A model generated the notes under the pieces. It saw nothing but the letters and a program-made list of their open reading frames with translations, was not told the origin of the DNA and ran no database searches. Of a stretch of 27,865 nt of DNA, positions 14,175-22,424 are shown one piece after another (the stretch's first letter is position 1; each line of letters opens with the position of its first letter). The DNA lies in assembly GCA_002479455.1 (NCBI GenBank), contig DLNB01000055.1, positions 1 to 27,865 on the forward strand, in the 5' to 3' direction. The stretch comes from Acetothermia bacterium UBA7521. GTDB taxonomy: Bacteria > Bipolaricaulota > Bipolaricaulia > Bipolaricaulales > Bipolaricaulaceae. The position numbers were made by a program, and so were the translations under genes.

Positions 14175-16996
14175 GCGACCCCCTGCAGGGAGAGAACCGT
14201 GCGCAGGAACTGCCCTGTGTACGACCCCGCCACCTCGGCCACGCCCTCCGGCGGCCCCTCCGCGATCACCCGGCCCCCTCCCTCTCCTCCCTCTGGACCG
14301 AGGTCGATGATCCAGTCCGCAGTCTTGATCACATCGAGGTTGTGCTCGATCACGACGACTGTGTTCCCGACGTCCACCAGCCGGTGGAGGACGGAGAGGA
14401 GCTTCCGAACATCCTCGGGGTGGAGGCCGGTCGTCGGCTCGTCGAGGACGTACAGGGTCCGTCCGGTGGCCCGGCGGGCCAGCTCCCGGGCCAGCTTCAC
14501 CCGTTGCGCCTCCCCGCCGGAAAGCTCCGTCGCCGGCTGGCCGAGCTTGATGTACCCCAAGCCCACATCGTACACGGTCTGGAGCTTGTCCCGAATCGGG
14601 GGAATCGGGGAGAAGAATCCCAGTGCCTCCTCGACCGTCATCTCCAGCACCTCGGCGATGTTCCGCCCCTTGTAGCGAACGGCAAGCGTCTCCTTGTTGT
14701 AGCGAGTGCCGTGGCAGACGTCGCACGGTACGTAGACGTCGGGGAGGAAGTGCATCTCGATCTTCACCTTGCCCTGGCCCTGGCACGCCTCGCACCGTCC
14801 CCCGCGGACGTTGAACGAGAACCGACCGAGCTCGTACCCCCTCATCCGCGCCTCGGGTGTGGCCGCGAACATCTCCCGGATCGGGTCGAACGCCTTGGTG
14901 TACGTGGCCGGGTTCGAGCGGGGCGTGCGCCCGATCGGCGACTGATCGATCTCGATCACCTTGTCGAAGTGCTGCACTCCTTCGATGTCGTCGTGGGTGC
15001 CGGGCTTCCCCACCATGTATCCCAGCCGCCAGGCGAGGCCCCGGTACAGGACCTCGTCAGCGAGCGTGGATTTCCCTGAGCCGGACACGCCGGTGATGCA
15101 CACGAACAGCCCCACCGGGAACCGCACGTGAATCCCCTTCAGGTTGTGCTCACGCGCCCCGCGTACGACAAGCCAGCGGCTGTCCGCTTTCCTGCGCATG
15201 GCCGGGATCGGAATCCGCCGCGTCCCTGCCAGGTACTGCCCGGTGAGCGAGCGCGGCTCCTTCGCGACCTCGTCCGGCGTCCCGGTGGCCACGACGTGCC
15301 CGCCGTGGATGCCCGCCCCTGGCCCGAGGTCCACGAGGCAATCCGCTTCGCGCATCGTCTCCTCGTCATGCTCGACGACGAGGACCGTGTTCCCGATGTC
15401 CCGGAGCCGCTTGAGGGTCGCCAGGAGCTTCAGATTGTCCCGGGCGTGAAGCCCCACCGAAGGCTCATCTAGGACGTACAGGACGCCGGTGAGCTGGGAT
15501 CCGATCTGGGTGGCGAGGCGGATCCGCTGCGCTTCCCCACCGGCGAGGGTTCCCGCCGAGCGGTCGAGGGTCAGGTAGCCGAGTCCCACGTCCGCCATGA
15601 ACTGAAGGCGGGACCGGATCTCCTTCAGGATCTGGTGCGCGATCAGCTGCTCGCGCTCGCTCAGTCCCAGGACGGTGAAGAACGTCAGCGCGGCCTGCAC
15701 CGTAAGCTGTGCCACGTCCCAGATGTTCTTCTCTCCCACCGTCACCGCGAGCGCTTCCCGCCGCAACCGAGCTCCCTGGCAGTCGGCGCATGGGAGAGCG
15801 GACATGTACTGCTCAACACCTTCCCGGGCTTCCTCCGACGTCGTCTCACGGTAGCTGCGCTCCAAAACTGGGATCATTCCTTCGAACGGGCGCCGGTAGA
15901 CGCGGGTGCGACCGTAGGTGGTGGTGTAGGTGAACTCCACCGACTCCCCGTCCGTCCCGTAGAGAAGGACGCGGAGCTTCGCCGGGGGAAGCTGCCCGAG
16001 GGGTCGATCGGGATCGATCTTCTGCACACGGCACACTCCGTCGAGCATCGCCGCAACCCACCGTGACTTGGTGGTCGCCCATGGGATCAAACCTCCTTCC
16101 CGGACTGAGCGACGGGAATCCACCACGAGGTCGGGGTCCACCACCATCCGCACCCCGAGGCCATCGCAGGTCGGACACGCTCCGAACGGCGAGTTGAACG
16201 AGAACAGGCGGGGTTCGATCTCCGGCAGGCTGACCCCGCACGCAGCGCACGCGAAGTGCTCGGAGTAGAGGCGCTCCCCGTGCCCGACCACCTCCACAAT
16301 CACGAGCCCCTGTCCGTAGCGGAGGGCGGTCTCAATCGAGTCCCCGATCCGGTTGCGCTTCTTGTCCGTAACCTTGATCCGATCAAGGACGATCTCCACG
16401 TCGTGACGCTTGTTCTTGTCGAGTTCGATCGCCTCGTACAAGGTGCGCAGAACCCCGTCCACCCTCACCCGCACGAACCCTTCGCGCTTCAGGTCGTCGA
16501 ACAGGTTCTTGTACTCCCCTTTCCGCCCCCGAATCACAGGGGCCATGATCTGGACCGCAGTCCCCTCGGAGAGAGCCATCACCTGGTCCGTGATCTGCTG
16601 CGCCGTCTGGCGCTCGATCGGCTGGCCGCACTGCGGGCAGTGCGGGTGCCCGACCCGGGCGAACAGGAGCCGAAGGTAGTCGTGGATCTCCGTCACCGTC
16701 CCTACCGTAGAGCGCGGGTTGTGGGAGCGGGACTTCTGGTCAATCGAGATCGCCGGCGAAAGCCCCTCGATGAAGTCCACATTCGGCTTCTGCATCAAAC
16801 CAAGGAACTGACGGGCATACGCCGACAACGACTCCACGTAGCGACGCTGCCCTTCGGCGTAGATCGTGTCGAACGCCAGCGAAGACTTCCCCGACCCGGA
16901 GATCCCGGTGATAACGACGAGCTTGTCGCGCGGGATCTCAACGTCAATCCCCTTCAGGTTGTGCTCCCGGGCGCCGCGGATGATGAGCTTGTCCAT
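14171..16996 (-). CDS. uvrA: excinuclease ABC subunit A
   Basis: A 941-residue protein, the normal length of UvrA, the damage-recognition ATPase of nucleotide excision repair that loads UvrB. The first Walker A is GISGSGKSSL (31-40), followed by the UvrB-interaction region with a zinc site starting CPQCGQP, and a second Cys set (CAACGV...CPTCDG). The first ABC signature is LAGGEAQRIRLA. The second half has GVSGSGKSTL (636-645), the zinc finger CEACQGQG...CDVCHGTR (735-764), the signature LSGGEAQRVKLA (825-836) and YVLDEPTTGLHPED as Walker B. I chose the ATG at 16996 (MDKLIIRGAREHNLKG), where family similarity begins; the open frame upstream lacks similarity. It heads the operon uvrA-rmuC-AOR-pseudogene. 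Confidence 0.97.
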   Translation of the reverse strand: MDKLIIRGAREHNLKGIDVEIPRDKLVVITGISGSGKSSLAFDTIYAEGQRRYVESLSAYARQFLGLMQKPNVDFIEGLSPAISIDQKSRSHNPRSTVGTVTEIHDYLRLLFARVGHPHCPQCGQPIERQTAQQITDQVMALSEGTAVQIMAPVIRGRKGEYKNLFDDLKREGFVRVRVDGVLRTLYEAIELDKNKRHDVEIVLDRIKVTDKKRNRIGDSIETALRYGQGLVIVEVVGHGERLYSEHFACAACGVSLPEIEPRLFSFNSPFGACPTCDGLGVRMVVDPDLVVDSRRSVREGGLIPWATTKSRWVAAMLDGVCRVQKIDPDRPLGQLPPAKLRVLLYGTDGESVEFTYTTTYGRTRVYRRPFEGMIPVLERSYRETTSEEAREGVEQYMSALPCADCQGARLRREALAVTVGEKNIWDVAQLTVQAALTFFTVLGLSEREQLIAHQILKEIRSRLQFMADVGLGYLTLDRSAGTLAGGEAQRIRLATQIGSQLTGVLYVLDEPSVGLHARDNLKLLATLKRLRDIGNTVLVVEHDEETMREADCLVDLGPGAGIHGGHVVATGTPDEVAKEPRSLTGQYLAGTRRIPIPAMRRKADSRWLVVRGAREHNLKGIHVRFPVGLFVCITGVSGSGKSTLADEVLYRGLAWRLGYMVGKPGTHDDIEGVQHFDKVIEIDQSPIGRTPRSNPATYTKAFDPIREMFAATPEARMRGYELGRFSFNVRGGRCEACQGQGKVKIEMHFLPDVYVPCDVCHGTRYNKETLAVRYKGRNIAEVLEMTVEEALGFFSPIPPIRDKLQTVYDVGLGYIKLGQPATELSGGEAQRVKLARELARRATGRTLYVLDEPTTGLHPEDVRKLLSVLHRLVDVGNTVVVIEHNLDVIKTADWIIDLGPEGGEGGGRVIAEGPPEGVAEVAGSYTGQFLRTVLSLQGVA

Positions 16997-17184
16997 AGTA
17001 GGTGGGAAAGCGCGTCCTGCCCTTTTACAGGCCGTACCCGTGATTTTAGCCGCGCCGCGGGTCGCTCGCCACGCGCCTCTCCGTCGCGTGACATGGGGAA
17101 CTTCTTCGGGGCACCAATGGCCTTGGATGAAGGGAAGTACCGGGTACCGTGTAATACAGATCACTTCCACAAGGGGAGGGCGCC
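16997..17184. promoter_or_regulatory. divergent region between uvrA and the SH3b lipoprotein
   Basis: 188 bases between divergent starts, so it should carry both promoters. On the minus strand a TAAAAT hexamer (about 17043-17048) could serve as a -10 for uvrA, without a clear -35. On the plus side TTGGAT (17123-17128) and TGTAAT (17150-17155) are 21 bases apart, too far for a standard promoter. GGGGAGGG at 17173-17180 is the ribosome site of the lipoprotein gene. No palindromic repressor site stood out. Confidence 0.35.
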
Positions 17185-17868
17185 GTGGGTCAGAACAGAC
17201 AACTGGTGAAAGTCCTGATGTCGGCAGCAGCGGGCGGGCTCGTCCTCGCCTCTCTGGCAGGGTGTGGACGGGTGACCGCGAAGATCGAAAGCTACAGCCC
17301 GAACGATCCGGGTGCGCCCGTGCGTGTTGAGGCTGGGAAGACTGTTCCCCTCAGCGTTACGTTCACAAACACTGGCAACCGGACGGGCTCCTTCCAAGTC
17401 CGAGCGGTTGTGAGGGACAGTGCAAGCGTTCAGGTCGGGGCAAATCCACAGACCGTGACCGTTGAGCGCGGGAAATCTCACACGGTGACCTGGGCGCACG
17501 TCGTGCTCGCGCCGGGGACGTACACAGTGCAGTTCATCGTCGGGAAGGACGCGACCACCACCTACACCCTCGCTCCGGCCTCCCCAGCCCCGCTCATCGT
17601 GGGGATTCCGGCAGTGGTGTCGACGAAGTTCAAAGTCGGGGACCGGGTCCGGGTGACCTCGGAGGTCAACGTTCGAACCGGGCCGGGGACGGACAACCCC
17701 AAGGTCACCCACGTCAACTATCGGGGCTCAGCCCCGATCGGAACAGAAGGGAAGATCATCGGAGGTCCAGAAAAGGCGGACGGCTACGTGTGGTGGCGGG
17801 TCGAGTTCGACGCCGGCTACACCGGGTGGTGCATCGAGGACCCCTTGGCCAAGGCGGCCGGAGGCTGA
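17185..17868 (+). CDS. lipoprotein with CARDB-like and SH3b domains
   Basis: A 227-residue protein with a lipoprotein signal peptide whose lipobox is LAGC (Cys27), so it should be lipid-anchored outside the cytoplasmic membrane. Residues about 30-125 look like a CARDB or related Ig-like beta-sandwich (VPLSVTFTNTGNRTG, then RGKSHTVTWAHVVLAPGTYTV). Residues about 148-220 are a bacterial SH3 (SH3b) domain: VRVTSEVNVRTGPGTDNP, then DGYVWWRVEFDAGYTGW. SH3b domains often bind cell wall or peptide ligands. The start is GTG with GGGGAGGG upstream. It converges on the DUF922 gene with a single base between the two stop codons. Confidence 0.85.
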   Translation: MGQNRQLVKVLMSAAAGGLVLASLAGCGRVTAKIESYSPNDPGAPVRVEAGKTVPLSVTFTNTGNRTGSFQVRAVVRDSASVQVGANPQTVTVERGKSHTVTWAHVVLAPGTYTVQFIVGKDATTTYTLAPASPAPLIVGIPAVVSTKFKVGDRVRVTSEVNVRTGPGTDNPKVTHVNYRGSAPIGTEGKIIGGPEKADGYVWWRVEFDAGYTGWCIEDPLAKAAGG

Positions 17869-17869
17869 T

Positions 17870-18853
17870 CTACGGCAGCCGAAGGTACGGGTCGCGGAGC
17901 CAGCCGGCGATCTTCCGGTCCCACTCCTCTTGCCGCGCTGCATCGCGGCCGTGGTTCGTCTCCCGGTCGTACTGAGCCTGGGCCGCGGAGTGGCGGTCCA
18001 GCACCTCCTGGAAGACCGATCCCGCCAGTTGGAGAAGGTTCTGCATCGCTTCCGAAGCAGAGCTACCTGTCCCGGAGATCCCCCGCAACGAACGCTCCAG
18101 GAAACGGCGGTACGCTTCGGCAAGGTCGAAATGCCGTTGCTCGTGGAGAAGGCCGGCTGGCGTCCTGCGGTCGGGCAGCGCCCACGAACGGTCGCGCTCC
18201 ATCGCCGCCGTCACAGTGAGCGAGTCCACGCGCGCCCGCCAGCTTGGCCCTTCCTGGGCCACCACCGGCACCATCTGGTACTGGAGGACCATCGCGATCG
18301 CAGCTGCGGCCTGCGGATCCCGGTCTGGAGGCGAAGGAGCCCAGAAGTCGTCCCAGGTGATCGGGCGGTCCGAACTCCAGAGGAGCCGTGTCTGCGTCTC
18401 CAGCGGCCCCGTAGGTGCTGATGACTGCAAGACGCACGACGAGCTGGAGGCGGCTATGTCCACGGCTACCTTCAGGTCGAGGGGCGGGACCCCGTCAGTC
18501 CACGTCCGGTACACGATCTCCACGCGTCGCCCGGCGCTTCCCGGGGGAGGAGTGAACGCGTAGAGCGTTGTCACCGTCCCCCAGCCCGAGGAAGACGAAC
18601 CTGCGGGCCATCCGGTTGGGACGGCAACGGCCGCAACATGCACCGTCCGCGCCGGATCCGCAGAGACCGATAGCGACACCGAAGCCGACGATCCCTCGGA
18701 AACCTGGCACTGGAGGAACGTCCCCCCGCTCGAAAAGCATGAACTGGCTGCCTGGATCTCCCACGACCAGCGGAGGGTGACCGCGGTCTGGCCCCAACCG
18801 AAGACCACCGCAATCCAGAGAGCACATCCTACGAACCCAAGGCGAGACATCAT
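17870..18853 (-). CDS. secreted DUF922-type putative zinc protease
   Basis: A 327-residue protein with a signal peptide (about 1-22). Residues 23-150 are a serine-rich, beta-type region containing a few cysteines (Cys39, Cys49, Cys140). Residues about 155-327 match DUF922: SDRPITWDDF (161-170), the metal-site helix LLHEQRHFDLAE (235-246, HExxH at 237-241), and the C-terminal YDRETNHGRDAARQEEWDR. DUF922 proteins are predicted secreted zinc proteases; no activity or substrate can be assigned here. The start is the first of two adjacent ATG codons, with AGGAGA upstream. It sits 27 bases after the GYD gene and is probably co-transcribed with it. Confidence 0.8.
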   Translation of the reverse strand: MMSRLGFVGCALWIAVVFGWGQTAVTLRWSWEIQAASSCFSSGGTFLQCQVSEGSSASVSLSVSADPARTVHVAAVAVPTGWPAGSSSSGWGTVTTLYAFTPPPGSAGRRVEIVYRTWTDGVPPLDLKVAVDIAASSSSCVLQSSAPTGPLETQTRLLWSSDRPITWDDFWAPSPPDRDPQAAAAIAMVLQYQMVPVVAQEGPSWRARVDSLTVTAAMERDRSWALPDRRTPAGLLHEQRHFDLAEAYRRFLERSLRGISGTGSSASEAMQNLLQLAGSVFQEVLDRHSAAQAQYDRETNHGRDAARQEEWDRKIAGWLRDPYLRLP

Positions 18854-18880
18854 CGCCCGGATCTCCTGCGCCAGTGCGTA

Positions 18881-19171
18881 TTACTTCTGCTGGATCCGGG
18901 CAACGAAATCGTCAATGGACAGGGCGCTCAGCGTCTCGATCTTCACCGTTCCTCGCGCGCCCAGCTCCACGGCCACGCGGGCCACGGCCATCGCGCCGGT
19001 GGCCTCGATGATCGTGACGAAGTCGTACTGCCCGAGCGTGGCGTATTGGTGGATGACCTTCGCCCCCAGAGCCTCGATCTCCCGGTTGACCTCGAGGATC
19101 CGCTCCGGCTTCTCCTTGATCGTCTTCGCCCCTTCGTCCGTAAGCCTGGTCAGAAGCACGTAGGTCTGCAT
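18881..19171 (-). CDS. GYD-domain protein
   Basis: A 96-residue cytoplasmic protein covering one GYD domain, a small ferredoxin-like fold family named for its GxYD motif. Here the motif is LGQYDFVTIIEA, preceded by the helix GAKTIKEKPERILEVNREIEALGAKV and followed by GTVKIETLSALSIDDFVARI. The family's function is unknown; members are often single-domain and form oligomers. I set the start at the ATG at 19171 because AGGAGG lies just upstream; a start 12 codons earlier has no comparable site. Neighbours are a hydrolase upstream and DUF922 downstream on the same strand. Confidence 0.88.
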   Translation of the reverse strand: MQTYVLLTRLTDEGAKTIKEKPERILEVNREIEALGAKVIHQYATLGQYDFVTIIEATGAMAVARVAVELGARGTVKIETLSALSIDDFVARIQQK

Positions 19172-19221
19172 CCGCCCTCCTTTGGTGGGGAGATCGTACC
19201 CGATCACCTTGATCAGGCAAC

Positions 19222-19240
19222 GAACCCAGCCGCCGGGTTC
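19222..19240 (-). other. perfect inverted repeat between hydrolase and GYD gene
   Basis: GAACCC (19222-19227) and GGGTTC (19235-19240) form a perfect 6-bp stem with a 7-base loop inside the 105-bp gap. No T-run follows on the minus strand. It could be a weak terminator for the hydrolase gene or a leader hairpin or operator for the GYD gene. Confidence 0.35.
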
Positions 19241-19276
19241 CGCCCCTTCCGGTATAGGAGAGTCGGGGGGGGACCC

Positions 19277-20404
19277 TCACCGGTCACCTGGGCCGACCCG
19301 GGCAAGCAGCCAATCTCCGATCGCGGGGAGAAGACGCGGGTGGAACTCCATGGGGAGAAGGGGGTACTCCCCCGGCGCGCCCGTGACCGCCACCTGGAAC
19401 AGGTGGTTCGCGTCAGGAAGGACGATCACCGTCACATCGCGGTTCCCGGCACCCGCGAGGGCCGCCTGAAGCGCAGCCTTGTTCTGCTCGGCGTCCACCT
19501 GGACGTCCCGGCCGCCGAACACGGCGAGCACCGGGACGCGCACCCGAGCCCAATCCTCAGCCGGGTTGTGGACGAGGAGCTCTCGGTACCAGTCGCTACG
19601 GAGGGCTACCAGCTCTTGGGCGGCGATGGTTTGCGCGAAGACATCTGGATCGCCGAGGGCCTGTTGTTGCTCGGGGGGGAGAGCCGCGATCTGGGCGCGC
19701 TTGATCTCCATTACGAGCGTCCCCAAGGCCTCCCAATCTCCCGCTACGACGAGATCGAGGACCGCCCGCTGCTGGGCGGCCGCCTCCGCCGCGGCCTCGG
19801 GGCCCATCCCCGCGGCGAGGACGATTAGCTCCACCTGGCGGACGATCGTCTCGTAGCCGGTGACGGCGATCCCCGCCAGGGACACCACGAACGCCACCTC
19901 CGGCCGCCGCGCAGCGAGCATCGCTGCCACGATCCCTCCCTCGCTGTGTCCGAGGAGACCGATCCGCGCCGGAGCGATCTCCGGCCGGTGGCGCAGGTAG
20001 TCGAAGGCCGCCTCGGCGTCATCCGCGAAGTCGGCGAGGGTGGCCGAGGCGAAGTCCCCACCGGATGCGCCCACCCCGCGGTCGTCGTAGCGCAGGACCG
20101 CAACCCCCCGCGCACTCAGGTACTCCGCAATCCAGCGGAACGGGGCGTACCCGGGAATCCCAGGGATCTCCGAGTCCCGGTTCTGGGGACCGCTTCCCGT
20201 GATGAGGATCACCGCCGGGTGGGGTCCCAAGCCTGCGGGCAGACTGAGCGTCCCGGCAAGGGCAATCCCTCGATGGGAGAACGTGACCTCGACCTCCTGC
20301 ACCGAGGCGACCACGGGCACGCGCTCCGGGCCCGGACCACTGAGGACGAACAATGCGGCCAGTCCAGCCGCCAAAGCCAGTAGTATCCACTTCCACGCTT
20401 CCAT
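19277..20404 (-). CDS. alpha/beta hydrolase, membrane-anchored or secreted
   Basis: A 375-residue protein with an N-terminal hydrophobic segment (5-22) serving as signal anchor or signal peptide. The alpha/beta-hydrolase fold is evident: LITGSGPQNRD (68-77) for the oxyanion region, LRYDDRGVGASGG (104-116), the nucleophile elbow GLLGHSEGG (149-157, Ser154), and the acid and base Asp300 (VFGGRDVQ) and His334 (DANHLFQ). The helical insert between 185 and 280 is a lid-type cap. It resembles the serine aminopeptidase/acyl-hydrolase group; the ester or peptide substrate is unknown. The start is ATG with AAGGAGGGG just upstream. Confidence 0.9.
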   Translation of the reverse strand: MEAWKWILLALAAGLAALFVLSGPGPERVPVVASVQEVEVTFSHRGIALAGTLSLPAGLGPHPAVILITGSGPQNRDSEIPGIPGYAPFRWIAEYLSARGVAVLRYDDRGVGASGGDFASATLADFADDAEAAFDYLRHRPEIAPARIGLLGHSEGGIVAAMLAARRPEVAFVVSLAGIAVTGYETIVRQVELIVLAAGMGPEAAAEAAAQQRAVLDLVVAGDWEALGTLVMEIKRAQIAALPPEQQQALGDPDVFAQTIAAQELVALRSDWYRELLVHNPAEDWARVRVPVLAVFGGRDVQVDAEQNKAALQAALAGAGNRDVTVIVLPDANHLFQVAVTGAPGEYPLLPMEFHPRLLPAIGDWLLARVGPGDR

Positions 20405-20423
20405 TTCCCCTCCTTAATGGAAA

Positions 20424-20440
20424 GGGCTGACGCGAAGCCC
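20424..20440 (-). terminator. weak hairpin after the GMC oxidoreductase gene
   Basis: GGGCT and AGCCC form a 5-bp stem with a 7-base loop; read on the minus strand it is followed by TTTCC. It lies in the 110-bp gap between the GMC oxidoreductase stop (20515) and the hydrolase start (20404), the expected end of the long minus-strand cluster. Confidence 0.4.
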
Positions 20441-20514
20441 GCCCCTGTTCCGTGACCACCTCCAGGGTACACGAGAGGGCAACCCACCCCCAGGTACGTG
20501 GCTCGGCTTGCTGC

Positions 20515-21822
20515 CTAAGCCAATGGGTACGCAGAAGGGAATGCAACGCGCCGGGCCACCCGCAGGGCGAGCGCAGCGGTGGTGAGGATCGTCGGCAGAC
20601 CCTGAGACAGAGGCGCGAGCGACAGGTCGGCGACCCACAGACCCTCCGGGAGCACAGCGGGGTGCATGGACGAAACGTCCTGAGAGGTGAGGGGGACTGT
20701 TCCCCCGAGGTGGCCAGCGTTGGCGAGCCCGGGGACGAACGGCCCGCGCACACCGGCCTCTCCCATGACCGCCCGGGCACGATCGAGCGCCGCGCCGAGC
20801 AGGCGCTCGTCCTCCGACGTGAGCGCCTTATCCACCGTCCCGTCGGCGCGCACGGTGCCAACGGACGCGTCGGCGAGCTTCACCATCAGCCCCACGCGGT
20901 CGGCGAGCCGCACCCGTCGCCACGGCGGATGGAAGTAGTGGGAGAAGATGTCGAGGTACGGGGAGAGGATGTACCCCTCGCGCTGCGCGTACCAGACCAT
21001 CGGCAGCTCGTCGAGCTGATGCGCACCGGCGAGTTGCCCACCCAGGGTGACCACCACGTCCACCCACAGCCGATCGGCCACCGGAAGGCCCGATCGACGG
21101 AGGACTTGAGCCGTCCCGATCGCGCCCGCGGCGAGGACCACGGCGTCCGCCCGGACGATCTCATCGCCCACCGCCACGCCCACGGCCCGATCCCGTTCGA
21201 AGATGACCCGCTCCACCGGCATCCCCGTGCGTACCTCTCCCCCGTTCCGCCGAACATCGCTCAAGAACCGTCGGGCATCCCACTTCGCGCCCTGCGCGCA
21301 CCCGACCTCGCACAGCCCGCACGCCACGCACAGCTCCGGATCCACGACCTTTGGTACAGGTCTCGGCGCCAGCCCAAGACCCTCCGCCGCGGCGAACATC
21401 GCCCGGCTCACCGGCCGCCAGCGCTCGATCGGGGTGGGTCGGGGCTGAAGGAGCGCTTCCAGCTCGGCGTACTCGGGAGAGAGGTCGAGCCCGATCTCCC
21501 GGAGGCCGCGCTCCGCGCGGACGAGGTTCCCGCAGGCGAGGGTTGTGCTCCCGCCGGTGGTCAACCCGCGGACGAGCTCGATCCCGCCCGCGGTGCGGAT
21601 CGCATCGAGGTGGGGGAAGAGGCGGGAGACGGTGCGCGGCGGCCCCAGAAGGCCGAGCCTCCGCAGCGGTTCTGCTGGACGGAGAAAGGATCGGGCGAGC
21701 GGGCGAAACGGCCTCCCCGCCTCGAGGACCAGGACGCCCCACCCGCGCTCGGTGAGCTCGCGGGCCGCGGTTGCCCCGCCCGCACCCGAGCCAACCACGA
21801 CCGCGGTGGGCCGATCGGTCAT
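20515..21822 (-). CDS. GMC-type FAD oxidoreductase with ferredoxin-like Cys motif
   Basis: A 435-residue protein. The N-terminal FAD-binding loop is VVVGSGAGGATAARELTERG (8-27), ending with LEAG (33-36). GGSTTLACGNLVR (90-102) is the GMC signature region around the flavin. Cys165, Cys168, Cys171 and Cys175 (CVACGLCEVGC) form a CxxCxxCxxxC motif that could bind a [4Fe-4S] cluster, as in a subset of bacterial GMC proteins. The C-terminal domain has GHLGGTVPL and VADLSLAPLSQGLPTILTTAAL. The usual NP asparagine region reads GLP, so the standard His/Asn catalytic pair may be altered. GMC enzymes oxidise alcohols to aldehydes; here an acyl or isoprenoid alcohol is suggested by neighbours. The start ATG overlaps the preceding stop (ATGA) and has GGAGGT upstream. 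Confidence 0.87.
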   Translation of the reverse strand: MTDRPTAVVVGSGAGGATAARELTERGWGVLVLEAGRPFRPLARSFLRPAEPLRRLGLLGPPRTVSRLFPHLDAIRTAGGIELVRGLTTGGSTTLACGNLVRAERGLREIGLDLSPEYAELEALLQPRPTPIERWRPVSRAMFAAAEGLGLAPRPVPKVVDPELCVACGLCEVGCAQGAKWDARRFLSDVRRNGGEVRTGMPVERVIFERDRAVGVAVGDEIVRADAVVLAAGAIGTAQVLRRSGLPVADRLWVDVVVTLGGQLAGAHQLDELPMVWYAQREGYILSPYLDIFSHYFHPPWRRVRLADRVGLMVKLADASVGTVRADGTVDKALTSEDERLLGAALDRARAVMGEAGVRGPFVPGLANAGHLGGTVPLTSQDVSSMHPAVLPEGLWVADLSLAPLSQGLPTILTTAALALRVARRVAFPSAYPLA

Positions 21823-22424
21823 CGCCCGTTCACCTCCGAGATCTCCGCCACGCATGCGGCGCACCCGTCGGTCAACCGCTCCGAGAACGCCATGCGCAAG
21901 TGTGGATTCAGCCCAGCCAGAACGCCCTCGTCCACCGCGGACAGGACCCGACAGGCGAGGGAACCGTAGTGCTGGGCGAGAGCGCAACGTTCGACGATGA
22001 GCCTCGGCGGAGGACCGGGATCAAGCCGGAAGGTGATCCCCAGGGCGCGGTACAGGACCCGCGCCGCTCGCTCCACATCGTCGAGGGCATCGCGCATGCC
22101 GAGGAAGCGCCGCGCCTCTCGGCCGAGGGCCACCCCGACGGGGAACAGCCGCGCACGCGCCAGCTCCACCGCCCGCTTCTCCCCGAGAGCGCGAGCCAAG
22201 GCGAGCACGCGCAGACAGTGGCATTGGGCCATCCGTGCCCGCCGCGCGGGGAGCCGCCACGGAGAGCGCCCTTCACGCGCTCGGATTCGCTTCAGCTCCT
22301 CCCAAGCGTGCTCGGCGAGGAGATCGTCGAGCGCACCGTTCGTGGTCCGCGCGACCCGATCCAGCATCCAGCAGCTCACGAAGGAGGGAAGCCACCGCCC
22401 GACCAGACGCAGCCGTAGGCTCAC
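21819..22424 (-). CDS. conserved small Cys-containing protein of unknown function
   Basis: A 201-residue protein that I cannot name with confidence. It is largely helical, with RARLFPVGVALGREARRFLG (90-109) followed by DDVERAARVLYRALGITF (115-132), and has conserved-looking cysteines: Cys147 in IVERCALAQHYG, Cys158 in SLACRVLSAVDEG, and Cys188 and Cys191 in DGCAACVAEI. The pattern is faintly like proteins annotated as L-2-amino-thiazoline-4-carboxylate hydrolase-like, which is a weak resemblance only. The start is a GTG in GTGA overlap with the reductase/ligase gene; the frame remains open upstream but that part is a shadow of the ligase. The stop overlaps the GMC start. Its tight placement implies a role in the same pathway. 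Confidence 0.65.
   Translation of the reverse strand: MSLRLRLVGRWLPSFVSCWMLDRVARTTNGALDDLLAEHAWEELKRIRAREGRSPWRLPARRARMAQCHCLRVLALARALGEKRAVELARARLFPVGVALGREARRFLGMRDALDDVERAARVLYRALGITFRLDPGPPPRLIVERCALAQHYGSLACRVLSAVDEGVLAGLNPHLRMAFSERLTDGCAACVAEISEVNGR

Noticed and set aside
13080..14675. 531-codon plus-strand open frame opposite rmuC/uvrA
   Set aside because: Crosses two well-supported genes in antisense; composition is rich in Arg, Pro and His, as expected of shadows.
14175..14795. N-terminal extension of rmuC to 558 residues
   Set aside because: This part is an out-of-frame copy of uvrA; RmuC similarity and the membrane anchor begin at the GTG at 14174.
20452..21969. 505-codon plus-strand open frame opposite the GMC gene
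   Set aside because: Antisense to a gene with clear FAD-binding motifs; no plausible domain.
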